64,000 nt of DNA, from NCBI GenBank assembly GCA_022496805.1, contig CM040090.1, positions 10,410,001 through 10,474,000 of the forward strand. The letters are read 5' to 3'. Both the position numbers and the translations under genes were made by a program. Origin of the DNA: Pohlia nutans. Its lineage: Eukaryota; Streptophyta; Bryopsida; Bryales; Mniaceae. This document shows positions 48,116 to 59,387 of the stretch, one piece after another; position 1 is the stretch's first letter; every line of letters begins with the position of its first letter. The notes beneath the pieces are model-generated. The model ran no database searches. It saw only the letters and a list, made by a program, of their open reading frames with translations, and was not told the origin of the DNA.

Positions 48116-49278
48116 ATCCGAGACTCAGGCGAGCAGTGTGCTTTATTGCCGTTTGAATGTGAACCCTGAGCTCCGATTACTGGCCTTGAATGAGTCTGGA
48201 GGAGGCATTCCTTCTGGTCGTCATTAGTGTAATTTCTCGTCTCTGTGTTTCACATTTGAAACTCAGAGAGACGATTTGTAGGAGCCCCGTTTGGTGAAAT
48301 CTCCATGTGGGCCTTTTGGAAATGGCACGCCAAGTTTTAGCATAATTCGGATATAAAACATCATATATGTGGGGAGCATGTCGTAAAACGGCCAGGCCAG
48401 CCGGGCTTGATTTTTCCTTCGCATTGGTTCTCTCTACTTGGTTGGCATTCTAGAGTTGCCAGGCCTTGTCTTACATCGTGAGCTGTTTTGCTGGCTCATT
48501 GAGCACTCAATAAAACCCTTAGTTTACCTTATCTTGCCAGTGTACGCATTCGCCTTACTGGGCTGTGACTCTGGTTCCTCTGCAACTCAGATTGATGTTC
48601 ATCCTGACAGTTTTTGGTACTTCTTTACTTTATTTCCTTTCAAAGGACACAATCGTCTGTTGATTGTGATATATATGGTGCAGGAATCATGCTTGCCAGT
48701 CTGCCTAGATGACATTTGGTACCGTGCCGTGTATATAATTGCAGGAAGTATTGATGAGTGACGGGCTTCTACCTGTGGTTCCACATGTACTGTATGTGTA
48801 CTTATCCTTACAAGTGCTTAAAGGGGAACTCATTGTATCAATAAGGTAGAGGACTGACGTTATGGGATTTGGCATACATTTGCTAATGCTGTACTCAAGG
48901 AGTACTTTTTTTCCTGTGGAGAGAAAGAGGCCCTGAATAATGCATATTTTTACATAGTTTTTCGTTCAATGATGTAATTAATGCACATTTTCAAAGGAAA
49001 AAAAGGAAGTCAACATCCTGAGTTGTTGAATAGACCATCATATAATGAAAATGTGAAGTACTCATTCATAAATGTTCGTGTACTCAATTCTGTGAATACT
49101 TGAACTAAAACGAGAAACATTTTAGGGTACAATGAAAATAGCAATGATTGGACGCACTAATTTCGGTCAATTTGAGTCTTGCAAGCATGAGTTGTTCTAT
49201 AACAATTGGTCCATAAGTGGTTAGGTTAAAAAGAGCTGGTCAAGTCCTTCACCTCAAAAATGAAGCTCAAACCTCTAA
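48116..49278. other. DAHP synthase 3' flank and intergenic
   Basis: The first few hundred bases are probably the 3' untranslated region, with CAATAAAAC near 48508 as a possible polyadenylation element. No further gene seen. Confidence 0.4.
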
Positions 49279-49705
49279 GAGCATCTCCACCCTTGCTCCA
49301 AATGCACCACTCGCCAAAGGCCTTTTCACGGGCTCCAGAAAACAATTGGGCCGCGCCACATTTCCTGCACCTCACCGTTGCTCGCCATATCGGGCCTGGG
49401 AACGCTGCGCAGCGGGAATCGAGGGGGAATCAGTGGGAATCGATTGCGATTAGTGTGAGCAAGCCAGCAGCTTGCGACTCGAGAATAGGATAAGCCCAAG
49501 AATAGGAGCGGATCTTTGTCAGAACTCCGAGGAATGGGCGCGCTGGAGAAAATGAGGGACTCGCCATGATGGCGTGTCGAAGGCCATATTTGAGGAGCCC
49601 GCAAGACAAATCCAAGTTGGGCGCGGAAGGGTGGGGGACGGAAACATGCCCGGGCGCGCCACAGAGGCTTGCGGCCAGATGTAGCGCGCAAGGGTGGCGA
49701 TGCTC
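49279..49705. mobile_element. PIF/Harbinger-like miniature element with TAA duplication
   Basis: Termini GAGCATCTCCACCCTTGC and GCAAGGGTGGCGATGCTC, flanked by TAA on each side (49276-49278 and 49706-49708). GC-rich interior with no domain in its open frames. Confidence 0.78.
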
Positions 49706-49931
49706 TAAGTCAGTGGAGGCTTGGTCAAATCGGATGCTCTCGTAGAAGATTTTAGATTTCCCCTTAAATAATGTGATCACATAAGATTCTTTAGCTCTTC
49801 TTTGCAACATCTCAAAATCTTGCCACTATTTGTGAATTATTGTAGGAGATCTCCAAAGTTGGGTGGTGAGACACTCTTGAAGCGTCTACAATGCTACTGT
49901 TGATAAGAGTGGACTCCAATAACTGCTAAAG

Positions 49932-50109
49932 AACCTTATGACTCTTTCAAATGAACATTAGGGCTTTTTTTTTGCACTGTAGCAATGCTCTATGCATATA
50001 ATGGAAGGTGGTCCCTCCATAACCTTATGACTCTTTTAAATGAACATTAGGGCTATTTTTTTGCACTGTAGCAATGCTCTATGCATACAATGGAAGGTGG
50101 TCCCTCCAT
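49932..50109 (+). repeat. 89-bp tandem duplication
   Basis: Two near-identical copies starting AACCTTATGACTCTTT and ending GGTGGTCCCTCCATA. The unit duplicates the left part of the family N element that follows. Confidence 0.88.
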
Positions 50110-50177
50110 ATTTAGACCATCGTGACTCTGCCATGACATTGGAGTCTGGCTCCAAGAAGCCAGAAAAAAAGCCTTGA
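50048..50177. mobile_element. Miniature element, family N
   Basis: Starts AGGGCTATTTTTTTGCACTG and ends GAAGCCAGAAAAAAAGCCTT. A reverse-oriented relative is at 55141-55276. About 130 bp, noncoding. Confidence 0.6.
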
Positions 50178-50545
50178 TGAGCATGTGTTGAAAGGTTGAA
50201 ATAATGAGGGACTAGGCTTGAAGTAAGAAATCTTAATGAAAGTCTATTTCTTGATTGCACCGAATACTACCCTGGCGGTGTAGAATTTTTTTTGGCTTTG
50301 GTCATAGTAATGTCATGTTCATCTCTGACGAGTAAGAACCCTGGTCCAAGTGCAGGAATTTGGAGTAATATGTGAAGACTCATGATCATATGATCCAAAG
50401 CGCTTTGGAGCTAGGATGACCCTATTTCTGTTTGCAGGGCGGTTGCAGAGCCCTGTGGTTTCAATTTGCGCATGAAAGAGCAACTGTTTTGGTAAGGGTC
50501 TCGTGATTGTGAGTGTGGATTACGGGATGCCAACACGTCGCAAAG

Positions 50546-50781
50546 TCTCCTCTCAGAACACCCCTATTTTTTTTTCACTCAAAAAAATTGAGTGAAAGGA
50601 TAACTCCAATGGAATGAAAGATGTGCTCTCGAAACATTCAGAAAATAGTTACACAACTGAATCCACAGTGTTGGCACTCGTACAGAAGCAGCCCAAGCTG
50701 TGACAATCCTGCTCCAGATCGTCAAAGACGATGAGCTTCGGCATGGGGAGACTTTGATAGGGGTGTTGTGAGAGGAGACTT
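50546..50781. mobile_element. Small inverted-repeat element
   Basis: Termini AGTCTCCTCTCAGAACACCC and GGGTGTTGTGAGAGGAGACT form a near-perfect inverted repeat continuing to CCTAT and ATAGG. A short inner hairpin is at 50574-50598. A 32-codon minus-strand frame inside (starting MPKLIVFDD) is too short to name. Confidence 0.7.
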
Positions 50782-50799
50782 CAATAGGCTTCAGCAATA

Positions 50800-51830
50800 C
50801 CATCTTTCAATACCAAAAATTTGAAAAATTGGAAGATATTTTTTTCACATATTTGAATACTAGAGAAACTCATAGCACAAAATTCCATCCACAACCCGTT
50901 GTTTTTCATTTCTTTTAAATTTTAAAGTGCATATTATGCACTCTGACAATGCACTAGTTTATCCTTTGTTTCATTATTCATTAAAATATAATGTTGAATT
51001 TTTTATTTTCTATCAATTTCTTTTTTCTCTTTTACCGGTACGGTCCATCCTACCAATTTAAATTTCACAAAATATTTTTCCTCCCACTCCCCAACAACTA
51101 CCTTTCATCCATCGAGAGTTGGTTGGCTCCGGTTGGCTCCTGAATCCAACTCTAGACCTGCTACGTGGGATTGGAGTGGCCTCGGCTAAGAGAGGGTTAT
51201 GTGGAGGGCATGTGATTCTCGGGTAGAGAGCGCCATTGTGGACGGTGGATGGCAGAGAGTGCCACGGTGGAAGGTCAATGGCAAAAAAAGAAAACGAAAA
51301 TACAAAATAAAAGTGGAAGCTAAATGAATTGCATGCCTCGAGACGGGTGCCATAACAGACCCCATATGGCACGCGCATTAACGTACGGGGGCAAGGTTAG
51401 AGTTGGGGCTCCATCACGGCCCTAGTACCGCTGCGGAAGCTCTAGCTGGGCAGAAGTGTGTTGGTGGGGATGTCAAAGCTCTGTCACACCGTCGCGTTGA
51501 CCGCGTTGCGCACAGGTTGCCTCTGTCTTCTATCCTCTATGCTGGCCCTCACCACCTTCAACTACATGCACTCTTTCATTGTATGAGCTCCTTTTGAAAA
51601 CTCACAAGCACAAAATTAGTGCCGGTAGTAGTGAGATTTTGGCCTTCATTTATAATGAATTAAAAAATAAATAAATCTACCTCCGTGCCAAGTTTTGATT
51701 GTTTTTCTTTGGTCCCAAATTACATAATACCAATCTTCAAATATTCATAGCATATAAACACTTGACCGTGCAAAAGTGTCCCGTTGTGGTTAATGTCCTA
51801 GGTATAGTGGATGACCGATAAACCAACACT
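50800..51830. other. Intergenic
   Basis: No gene supported. A GC-richer patch at 51100-51560 has open frames on both strands without domains. Confidence 0.4.
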
Positions 51831-52395
51831 TTAACCCCTAAACGTCCACGCATCTAGTTTCTGGATGTTTGTTGGTCAAACCCAATTTTGATCTTGAAGA
51901 TGACTTTTGTTGCTAATACACCCAACTAAGAAAATGAAGTTTATTAAGTCTAGTTTGTACTCCACTTTTCAAATCTTAAAAATTCCAATTATTGAGTATT
52001 TTATTGCTTGTGCAAGCTTTGTAGGTCAAGGTTTGAATTACACTACATAGGAATGATAGGATTTTCAGCTTTCGAATTTCAAAATTGAAATGAAAAGTTT
52101 CTATGGAAAACACATCATGTGATTCTCCATTGTAATTTGTACCTGCTCCCAAAAAAAAAATTAAAATTTTAAAGCTTTTTTGTAATAAAAATTATTTTTT
52201 GAAGGATTTGACTTAAAAATTTGTTAAAAATGCCGTACTAAATAAAAAAATCTGAAAATTTCAAGATTGATAGGAAACATTCAATTCCATGCATGAAAAA
52301 TATTACAAAATATATTTTAATAAATCTTGAAGGCTAAATTCAGTAAATTGTGTAGTTTGACTTTCCTACAAAGGAGTAGTACGTTTAAGGGTTAA
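51831..52395 (+). mobile_element. TTAA element, family G, intact
   Basis: Bounded by TTAA at 51831-51834 and 52392-52395, with ends CCCCTAAACGTCC and GTACGTTTAAGGG. The inner near-palindrome CATCTAGTTTCTGGATG lies 17 nt inside the left end. Similar through most of its length to 3763-4270, with an extra segment near 52015-52075. Noncoding. Confidence 0.85.
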
Positions 52396-52917
52396 ACTTT
52401 TCATGCAAACCTAATACATATTATAGAATTTGAAACTTTTAATCAACACATGTTGAAGATGTTGTTGGTTTATATCACACGTTGGTTATTGCGTCATCCA
52501 CCTTACTTGCAAAAAAATTGACCTGAAAGATTGGTACCTATTTGAACATTAACCCAGAAGAGGACACTTGCATTGTGTCCCAAAGTGGGATGGGTAGTTT
52601 TTTCCTCTTGTGAAATCACTAAAGAGTTAAAAGATTAGCTTGACACATTGAAAATAGATTGTTTCATTTATTTGTTTCATTAGTAAACAAATGAACAAGA
52701 TATTTAGGTTCAATAACAAGTATGCTAAATATATCTCACATTTCTTCACCAAATGAAAATAACACTTGAGAGGATTTCCAAAAACCTAAATTTTCATCTT
52801 CTAGAGCTACTAAAGTCCCTAATCTTTTGTCTATTGGAGAATATATTCACTCAATGTGAAATTTTGTGTACATAGAGCACATTGGATATAGAAAGCGTTC
52901 TCTGTTGGAGCAAATCC

Positions 52918-53460
52918 TTAACCCTTTAACGTCCCAATTCGACACTGTTTTCAAAGATTTGTTTTAAAATGTTTGATGAAAAACAAAAATGGAGTCGATA
53001 CTCATAGAAAAGTTGTAAATGTCAATGTGAAGGTCACATCTGTACGGTTGGATTCATTATGTATTTTTTAATTAATATTTTTAAATTAATTTTGCAAGGT
53101 TTTCTTTTGAAATTCAATTAAAATTTCCAAATTAACACAATTTTTTTATAAAATATTGTAATGAAATTGGAATAGCATTCACTACGAGATGGTGTGGTTT
53201 CCATTATTTGATTCCACTTATTTTGGCAAATCATGTTTAAAGTCTCACTTTTTGAACTAGGAATGAAATTTGACATACCAATTGTGTTGTTTTTCAAAAA
53301 TTCAAAATATCTTATTTTGAAGATCCATACCGTACAAATGATAGTCAACTAGCACAGGAGTCAATTTGGATGGATAAAAAATTGTTCAAGATGTAATGTT
53401 AAGAAAGGTTGCAATCTGTTCATTGTTCATTATATGGACGCAAGCGCGTCAAAGGGTTAA
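52918..53460 (-). mobile_element. TTAA element, family A, reverse copy
   Basis: Bounded by TTAA at 52918-52921 and 53457-53460. Ends are CCCTTTAACGTCCC and CGCGTCAAAGGG. The hairpin GTTCATTATATGGAC sits beside the right boundary, equivalent to the left end of the copy at 9700-10247. Noncoding. Confidence 0.8.
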
Positions 53461-54237
53461 TTGCTCCAAACTCAAAAGTGTCAAATAATATGAGACAAAG
53501 GGAAGTGCCAACATTTGTGGTATTGGAAGTCCATACAAGTTTGGTAGATTGGCCACTGTTGTGGAATCCTTTTTGCACGTTTGGCCATATGCGATTCGAG
53601 GGGCCGTCAAACGCGATTTGGAGACTGTGGATTTGGGTTTTACGGGTTTAGGATTCGAAATCGCGGACCGCTGTTTTTCGTGGCCCAAACCCCTAGGTGG
53701 CCCGTTTGCACGCCCGTTTCGGGCAGCGGTTGAGCGGTCGGGAGTAATGACCCGGGGACGGGCGCCTTCGATCTGTGGTTCCCAAAGAGGTGCATCGCCG
53801 ATCTTGCCATCTTCGTCATCACGCAATCTGGATATGTTCGATCGTCACCTTCCATTAGCCCCAGCCTCAATCTAATTGGACCAGACATCTTACATTTCAC
53901 TGCTTGCTTCAGGTCCTGCAATCACTGAAAACGCATTCTGTGCTTCGAGACAGACAGTGAAAACGCATCCTTCATTTTGTATTACCATTCTCACTCAAAC
54001 CCACCTACGAGGCTGCATTTATACGTTGTTATGACACTAATAATCCCGACCAAAGCCTACTTAACATCCACTGTTACGCCATTGAGTCAAAAAATAACGA
54101 CTGAATATTCAAGATTCTCAACAAGCTCAATAGTCCATTTGCAACCGATCCAGACAAGAAACTTATGCCGATGAGACCGCCATAATCGTCGCACTTGAGC
54201 TCAAAAAATGAAAACTATACGGGCCCTCTTACTGACT
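53461..54237. other. Intergenic, GC-richer patch
   Basis: The stretch 53560-53880 is GC-richer and open in several frames on both strands, but no protein family is recognised and the frames shadow each other. Confidence 0.4.
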
Positions 54238-54385
54238 TCCAGGTTAGCGATATTACTGAGTAGTTTTTAGGTTCTCTCCTCGCCGGTCCCGGTGGGGTTG
54301 GGCTGTATTCTGTTTTTTCTCTCGCAATAAAGGGTCTCCCTTTGTTTGTGTCAAAAAATAAAATAAAAAATAAAAACTATTAATA
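54238..54385 (+). mobile_element. Possible LINE 3' end
   Basis: GC-rich sequence ending GCAATAAAGGGTCTCCC, then TTTGTTTGTGTC and an A-rich tail (AAAAAATAAAATAAAAAATA). This is the shape of the 3' end of a plant non-LTR retrotransposon, truncated at the 5' side. No reverse transcriptase is present. Confidence 0.35.
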
Positions 54386-54413
54386 CCGACCAAATCAGAG
54401 CGGGATGCAGTCT

Positions 54414-54707
54414 CACGGGGGTCCCAAACATTTTTGCCGGGGTAAAAAGTGGATGGTTTGGCCCCATTTTTTACCCCATTTTCGGAACTTTTACCCCGTG
54501 TTCAAAAGTGAAGATCGGGAGTTGGGGGTCAATTTTTGACTCCCTTTTTGGAACCTTTACCGGGATAAAACATGATTTACCGGGGTAAAATAGTGGTGCT
54601 TTTGACCTGCATGGGGGCCAAAAAAAACTGCCCCGGGATAAAAGTCCCTCATTTTTACCCCCCACCCCAAGTTTAGCCCCGGGGTCTAATTGTGAGGGTT
54701 CCCTGTG
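54414..54707. mobile_element. Inverted-repeat element with repeated GGGGTAAAA
   Basis: Termini CACGGGGGTCCC and GGGTTCCCTGTG. The interior repeats CCGGGGTAAAA, TTTTACCCC and GGGATAAAA in both orientations at least six times, so it can fold extensively. CACxG ends are compatible with a CACTA-like origin, but this is weak. Confidence 0.5.
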
Positions 54708-55140
54708 TCTGCTGATCCGGGTGATGTATCGTCGATGCTTGGAACTCCGGTACATCGATCCCAGAAGGATTGGATTTCTTTCCCAAAGCAGGCTGAGTTG
54801 GATACTGTCAAATGCAACGATGGGCCTTGTTCAGTTACAGTGATGCTTTGACTTGCTTAAATTTGATGCATTGCTCGCCATGTGATTGTGCATCCTCTCT
54901 GTATCGACTATCCTCCCGAGCCTAGGATACTCTTTTTCCAATGCCACAGTGCTCATTCAGTTCAGTTCGTTTAAAACGGCCATATAAAACAAAGCGCCTG
55001 CTGGCTATGGCTCGTCCTCGTCCATCCCACCATCCTCGTATTCCATACATGAAACCTCAATTTATTTCAAGCTGCCAACAAGGAAAATGACGCTGCGATG
55101 ATGCTGTGCAAAGCCATGGATCCATTGGCAACCCACACCA

Positions 55141-55276
55141 GGGTTTTTTTTTTTTTTCTGGCTTCTTGGAGCTAGACTCCAATGTCGTGGCACAGTCGCA
55201 GTGGTCTAAATCTTAAGGGATCACCTTCCATAGCATGCATGGAACACTGCTACTGACAGTGCAAAAAAAAAGCCCT
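55141..55276. mobile_element. Miniature element, family N, reverse copy
   Basis: Starts AGGGTTTTTTTTTTTTTTCT and ends CAGTGCAAAAAAAAAGCCCT. It shares TGGCTTCTTGGAGC and ACTCCAATGTCGTGGCA with 50048-50177 in reverse. Confidence 0.65.
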
Positions 55277-55310
55277 GACCCACACCACTTTCAGAGTCTG
55301 AACATACTAG

Positions 55311-55495
55311 CACTACAAGTAGAGTCGTCGTTTCTCACTCTGGAGGATCTTGTTCATTGTCACTTTTTACTGTACATGCGTGTCTTACGTGACAAATCGC
55401 ACTCACCAAATCCAACCAAAAAATTGGTGAGTGCAAAGTGGCGCCGTTTGACTCACAGAAGGAATGAAAACCGACGCCTTTTCCTCAGTGTAGTG
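55311..55495 (+). mobile_element. CACTA-like miniature element, family K
   Basis: Starts CACTACAAGTAGAGTCGTCG and ends TCAGTGTAGTG. It shares ACGTGACAAATCGCACTCAC and AAGTGGCGCCGTTTGACTCA with the copies at 26875-27072 and 61865-62121. Confidence 0.8.
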
Positions 55496-55617
55496 CAAAT
55501 GGCAAGTGTGAACGCGGTCAGATTCGACTACATTCCCGAGGTGAAACCCAGTTTGAATACTCTGCTTGGAGACACCAATGTAGTCATGGTCAAGTTCAGT
55601 GTCAGAGTACTACTGTA

Positions 55618-55918
55618 CGTGGAAGGCAGGGTCGGCACTTTCATTTCGAATAATTAATAAAAGTTGAAACAGTGGAGGTCGGCACTTTTAAAAGTAATTA
55701 TTAAGAAATAGGCTATTAATAGATATCATTATTTTTTCCGGCTGTTAAACGTTTTATTTTATTTTTTTGCTGAGTGTTATGTTTTCATCTAGTTTTGAGT
55801 GTAATTTTTTTTTTGACTCAGTTTTGTTGATTTTGACAAAATACCTAATATATCTATTTATTTATTCTGCATTTTTTTGGGGAATTATATTCTACCGACC
55901 CTGCCTTCCACGTATGGT
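55618..55918. mobile_element. Inverted-repeat element, family I, copy 2
   Basis: Termini TACGTGGAAGGCAGGGTCGG and CCGACCCTGCCTTCCACGTA. Interior as in 35465-35732. Noncoding. Confidence 0.78.
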
Positions 55919-56258
55919 ATTCAATGTGAAGGCAAAAACAATTTTGAGGCAAACAAGAAACATTACATGTATTGATGCAGCTTGGCGACATCGCATCCAA
56001 TTCAATGCTGATTTCTATTGTATTTTGCCTTCAGTTGCTCTATGTAAGCTTATTTTACACTTCTATGTATCATGAAACTAAGCAGTATCTATCTTTCTGA
56101 CGGAACACAGCACTCCATATTCATGAACTTTGCTTTGGTTAAGTTACAGAATAACTTATTAGATGCACGGACCTACTTGCAAGAACAGTGGGCATGACTA
56201 AGAACTAATATTCAACTCAAACCAAGCTACACAGAACCATGTGTACCAAGCATACAGG

Positions 56259-56451
56259 CACTAGTAGGAAATGTGTCGTTTTTCACTTACTATAAATGAA
56301 AAAGGAATGAAACCGCGCCTGGCACATGAATTGTGTTAGTCCTGGTGAGTAGTTTTGGTCACAAGAAGACAAAAATATAGGTATAATATTCCACCACTGT
56401 TCACTATTCTCACAAACTGGGGAATAAAAAACGACTAATCTGCTACTAGTG
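56259..56451. mobile_element. CACTA-like miniature element, family L, copy 1
   Basis: Starts CACTAGTAGGAAATGTGTCG and ends CTAATCTGCTACTAGTG. Inside are GAAAAAGGAATGAAACC and GGTCACAAGAAGACAAAAA. Nearly identical in length to the copy at 61252-61445. Confidence 0.85.
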
Positions 56452-56724
56452 AAGGATTATTTAATGAGTGCAAGCGTCTTGGATTAAATAGAAACAGAAC
56501 CCGTGTGTAGCAAGTAAGTTAAGGTGGACTGGACAGGGATTAATTGACATGGAGAGATATGGTGTGTGGTCAACCCTATATTACAGATTGTTCAAATGCA
56601 AGATTGTATTTTTGTACAAATAGGGCCGCATAGTTGCATCATTCACAATCAACTTGCATATTGCCAAAAAAACGCCAGATCCACAAGGATTCAAGGTGGA
56701 GTAAGGCGCCCAAAAACCAACACT

Positions 56725-56964
56725 TTAACCCCTCAAGACCAAGGATTCATGGTTTTAAATGACAAATTCAATTAATCATATCGATAAATATATAATTCAA
56801 ATTAGACTAAATTTTGTATCATTGGAATCAATGAAGAATAATGCATATGATGGTCAAGAAACACACAAATTTGAACAAAAGGAAGTTCACATAGAACCTA
56901 CTGAAAATTGCAAAAAAACAAAATACGAGGCCCAATTTGGACTTCTTGGTCTTCTAGAGGTTAA
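56725..56964 (+). mobile_element. TTAA element, family E
   Basis: Bounded by TTAA at 56725-56728 and 56961-56964. Ends CCCCTCAAGACCAAG and CTTGGTCTTCTAGAGG. It shares AATTAATCATAT and AATCAATGAAGAATAATGCA with 30097-30309 and a fragment near 19460. 240 bp, noncoding. Confidence 0.78.
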
Positions 56965-57720
56965 GTTTTTCACGCAAATCTAATATTGGAATAGAATTTG
57001 AAGCTTTCAATGAATACCCGTTGGAGATATTGTTGGTTTATAGTACATGTCGGTTATTGGGTCATCCGCCTTACACAAATTTATTACCTCCATGTTTCCA
57101 ATTTTGCCCTTCTATAGGGATAGGAGACATTTTTGGTTTGGAATGTACACCACTAAAACATGAAGGCTAAATTGGAAAATTCGTAAAATTTGGTTAAATT
57201 TACAAATTACTATGATTTTTTGAAGTGCTTGTAAAGAAAATTCATATCAATTACAAAATGTACTCAAAAATTCCGATTTTCTTACCCAAGATGTAAATTA
57301 CAATGAAGAATATTACAGTGAATGAAAATCATCCATGTATCTAAGTTTAGAATAATTCAATAGGTACTAGTCTCAAGGAAGTCACTTAGTGTAAATTTTG
57401 AGACACATGAGCTAATACAAGGTATTTAACAGGGGGCTATGAAATAATTGAAGAAGTATACAATTTATAGTATATTTAGGATATATTCATGGTATAAACT
57501 AAGAATATTAACAAAAAATTCTCAAATTGGTTATAAAACACCATATATTATACTATTGATACATAGTGACACAATAGGGCGACTTTTGAAATGTGACACA
57601 AATAAGATGGCTTACCTAAGAGCGAGCTCAACAACACCCATTTTCCACTCACCAAACCTATTTATGGATGATAAAGTATGTCTTATTGTATGGAGTTTGA
57701 TATTTGCACACCAAATATTG

Positions 57721-58268
57721 TTAACCCCTAAATGATGGAGGGGGTAAGGGCAAAACATAAATGTGTTATAAAAAATTACTTCTTCAACTTTGATGAAGTT
57801 TGGTCCAAAAGAGAAAATGAGGAGCTTGATGTTTAGTAATTTTCCATACGGTCAAATATCAAAAAATAGCTTTTTATCATCTCATAATGAATTTAGAAGC
57901 ATTTAACTTCAAATATTTATAAGAATCACAAATTTTATTTTTAGAATTTGAAATTTTGTATGATTTGTTAAAACTAGACATTCTACTCTACAATCAAAAA
58001 TTGCAAATTTTTCAACACAGAGAACATCATTACTTTCCCCAAATAGTAAGTTTTCTAACACTAGACAATGTAGAAGTGTTTTTCTTTGAAAATTTCTCCC
58101 GGGTGGAGTTTAACTCGGATTGACATAATTCAAATTGGGTTGGAAAGTAGACCTGATTACCTATTTAAAAATATTTTTTATTTTCTATAAAAATGTTTTT
58201 TCTATTTCGGGCAGCCCATAAAAAAGGGCAGAGACCATAAAATGGTTGATCTGTCACTTAGGGGTTAA
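57721..58268 (-). mobile_element. TTAA element, family B, intact reverse copy
   Basis: Bounded by TTAA at 57721-57724 and 58265-58268. Ends CCCCTAAATGATGG and GTCACTTAGGGG, with GACCATAAAATGGTTG beside the right end. A full-length match to 10244-10790 in reverse. Its right TTAA is also the left TTAA of the next element. Confidence 0.87.
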
Positions 58269-58646
58269 CCCTTAAACGTCAAAGCAAGCCCCACAAGCTT
58301 GGTATAAAGGAATAATTGGAGAAAAAAGTTTCATTTCTCAACCAAATCAAGCGAGACTTGTTGCGTTGGAAAGCTACTGAAAAAGCGATCTAGATTCCAA
58401 ATTTTCGCCTCATTTGAGAGATTGTGGAATCGTTGGTAAGCAATCAAAGTTATCAAATTGAATAAGTTTTGAGGTTGGGGCAGCTGAAGTTCAGCAGTGC
58501 CGCAGTGCTACAGTGCTAGCCAGTAGTGCACTGCAGAGCCGTTTTTGCCATTTTTTTTTATTTTTTTATTTTTTTTCTTTTCCCCAAAAAAATTTAGATT
58601 CCTTCTGGGCTGCCCCATTCCGGCCCTCTTGACGTTTAAGGGTTAA
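58265..58646 (+). mobile_element. TTAA element, family C
   Basis: Bounded by TTAA at 58265-58268 and 58643-58646, with ends CCCTTAAACGTCAA and TTGACGTTTAAGGG (perfect 14-bp inverted repeat). Palindrome CAAGCCCCACAAGCTTG starts 18 nt inside the left end. The only copy of this family in the window. Noncoding. Confidence 0.85.
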
Positions 58647-58915
58647 TGTGAACAACAGTTCTCATGTCAAGCATTTAGTCATGTTCTTTGAATGCAGGTC
58701 CAACAACAATTATTCATGATTGAGTCATTTTCCACTCACCAAACTTATTTCTCGATGATAAAGTACCTCTTATAGTGTGGAGTTTGATGTTTGCACACCA
58801 AATATTGTCAATATAGTGAAGGGTGGTTCTCTCATCAAACATTTTGTTCTATTCTATAACAAGACCTAATGCTCACACTTTATGAAGTTAATTTTAGTAA
58901 ATTTATTCTTCGCCA

Positions 58916-59335
58916 TCAACACACTACTCGCTATTTACGCACATGGTCATATAATCATGCACTTGGTCCCCAAGCGCATAATTTTTTTTTAACCTTTTTA
59001 AGAAAAAAAACGACGATTATTGTCTTCCTTCAATCCCTTACATTGCAAACAAACGATTATTTTAATTATTTTTTATTCATATCTTTATCTTTTCTTTTAT
59101 CTTTTCTTATATCTTTTCTCTTATCTTTTCTTTATATCTTGATTTCTTTCTTGTCTTGCTCTTGTTTTTCTTCTAGTCTTCCTTTTTATCTTTTCTTTTT
59201 TATCTTGATTTCTTTCTTGTCTTCTTTCTTGTCTTCTTTCTTGTCTCCCTCTTGTCTTTCTTCTCGTCTTCCTCTTGTCTTCCTTTTTGTCTTCCTTGTC
59301 TTTTTCTTCTTTTACTTTTTCTTCAGTTGTGGCTG
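58916..59335 (+). repeat. Polypyrimidine repeat family S, long copy
   Basis: Begins with CGCTATTTACGCACATGG and AATCATGCACTTGGTCC, continues through CAATCCCTTACATTG, then runs for over 250 bases of CTTTTCTTT and CTTGTCTTC pyrimidine repeats. The open frame across the tract is simply a Phe, Leu and Ser rich reading of the repeat. Confidence 0.75.
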
Positions 59336-59387
59336 CTGAACCCTAAACAATGGGAGCAAACCAAAAAAAAAGAAGGAAAAATACCCA

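Noticed and set aside
50579..50803. Short minus-strand peptide starting MPKLIVFDD, reminiscent of a HAD-type phosphatase motif
   Set aside because: Only about 32 codons to a stop, lacking the DxD nucleophile pattern; too short to claim gene capture.
53449..53921. Overlapping frames of 93-125 codons on both strands
   Set aside because: All frames shadow each other in a GC-richer patch; none shows conserved motifs.
3763..58646. CCCCTAAA and TTTAGGGG near many sites, resembling the plant telomere repeat
   Set aside because: Each occurs once per site as the end of a TTAA element; there are no tandem arrays, so they are not interstitial telomeres.
58869..59339. 156-codon Phe/Leu/Ser-rich frame resembling a membrane protein
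   Set aside because: It is the translation of a polypyrimidine tract (CTTTTCTTT, CTTGTCTTC) in a dispersed repeat.
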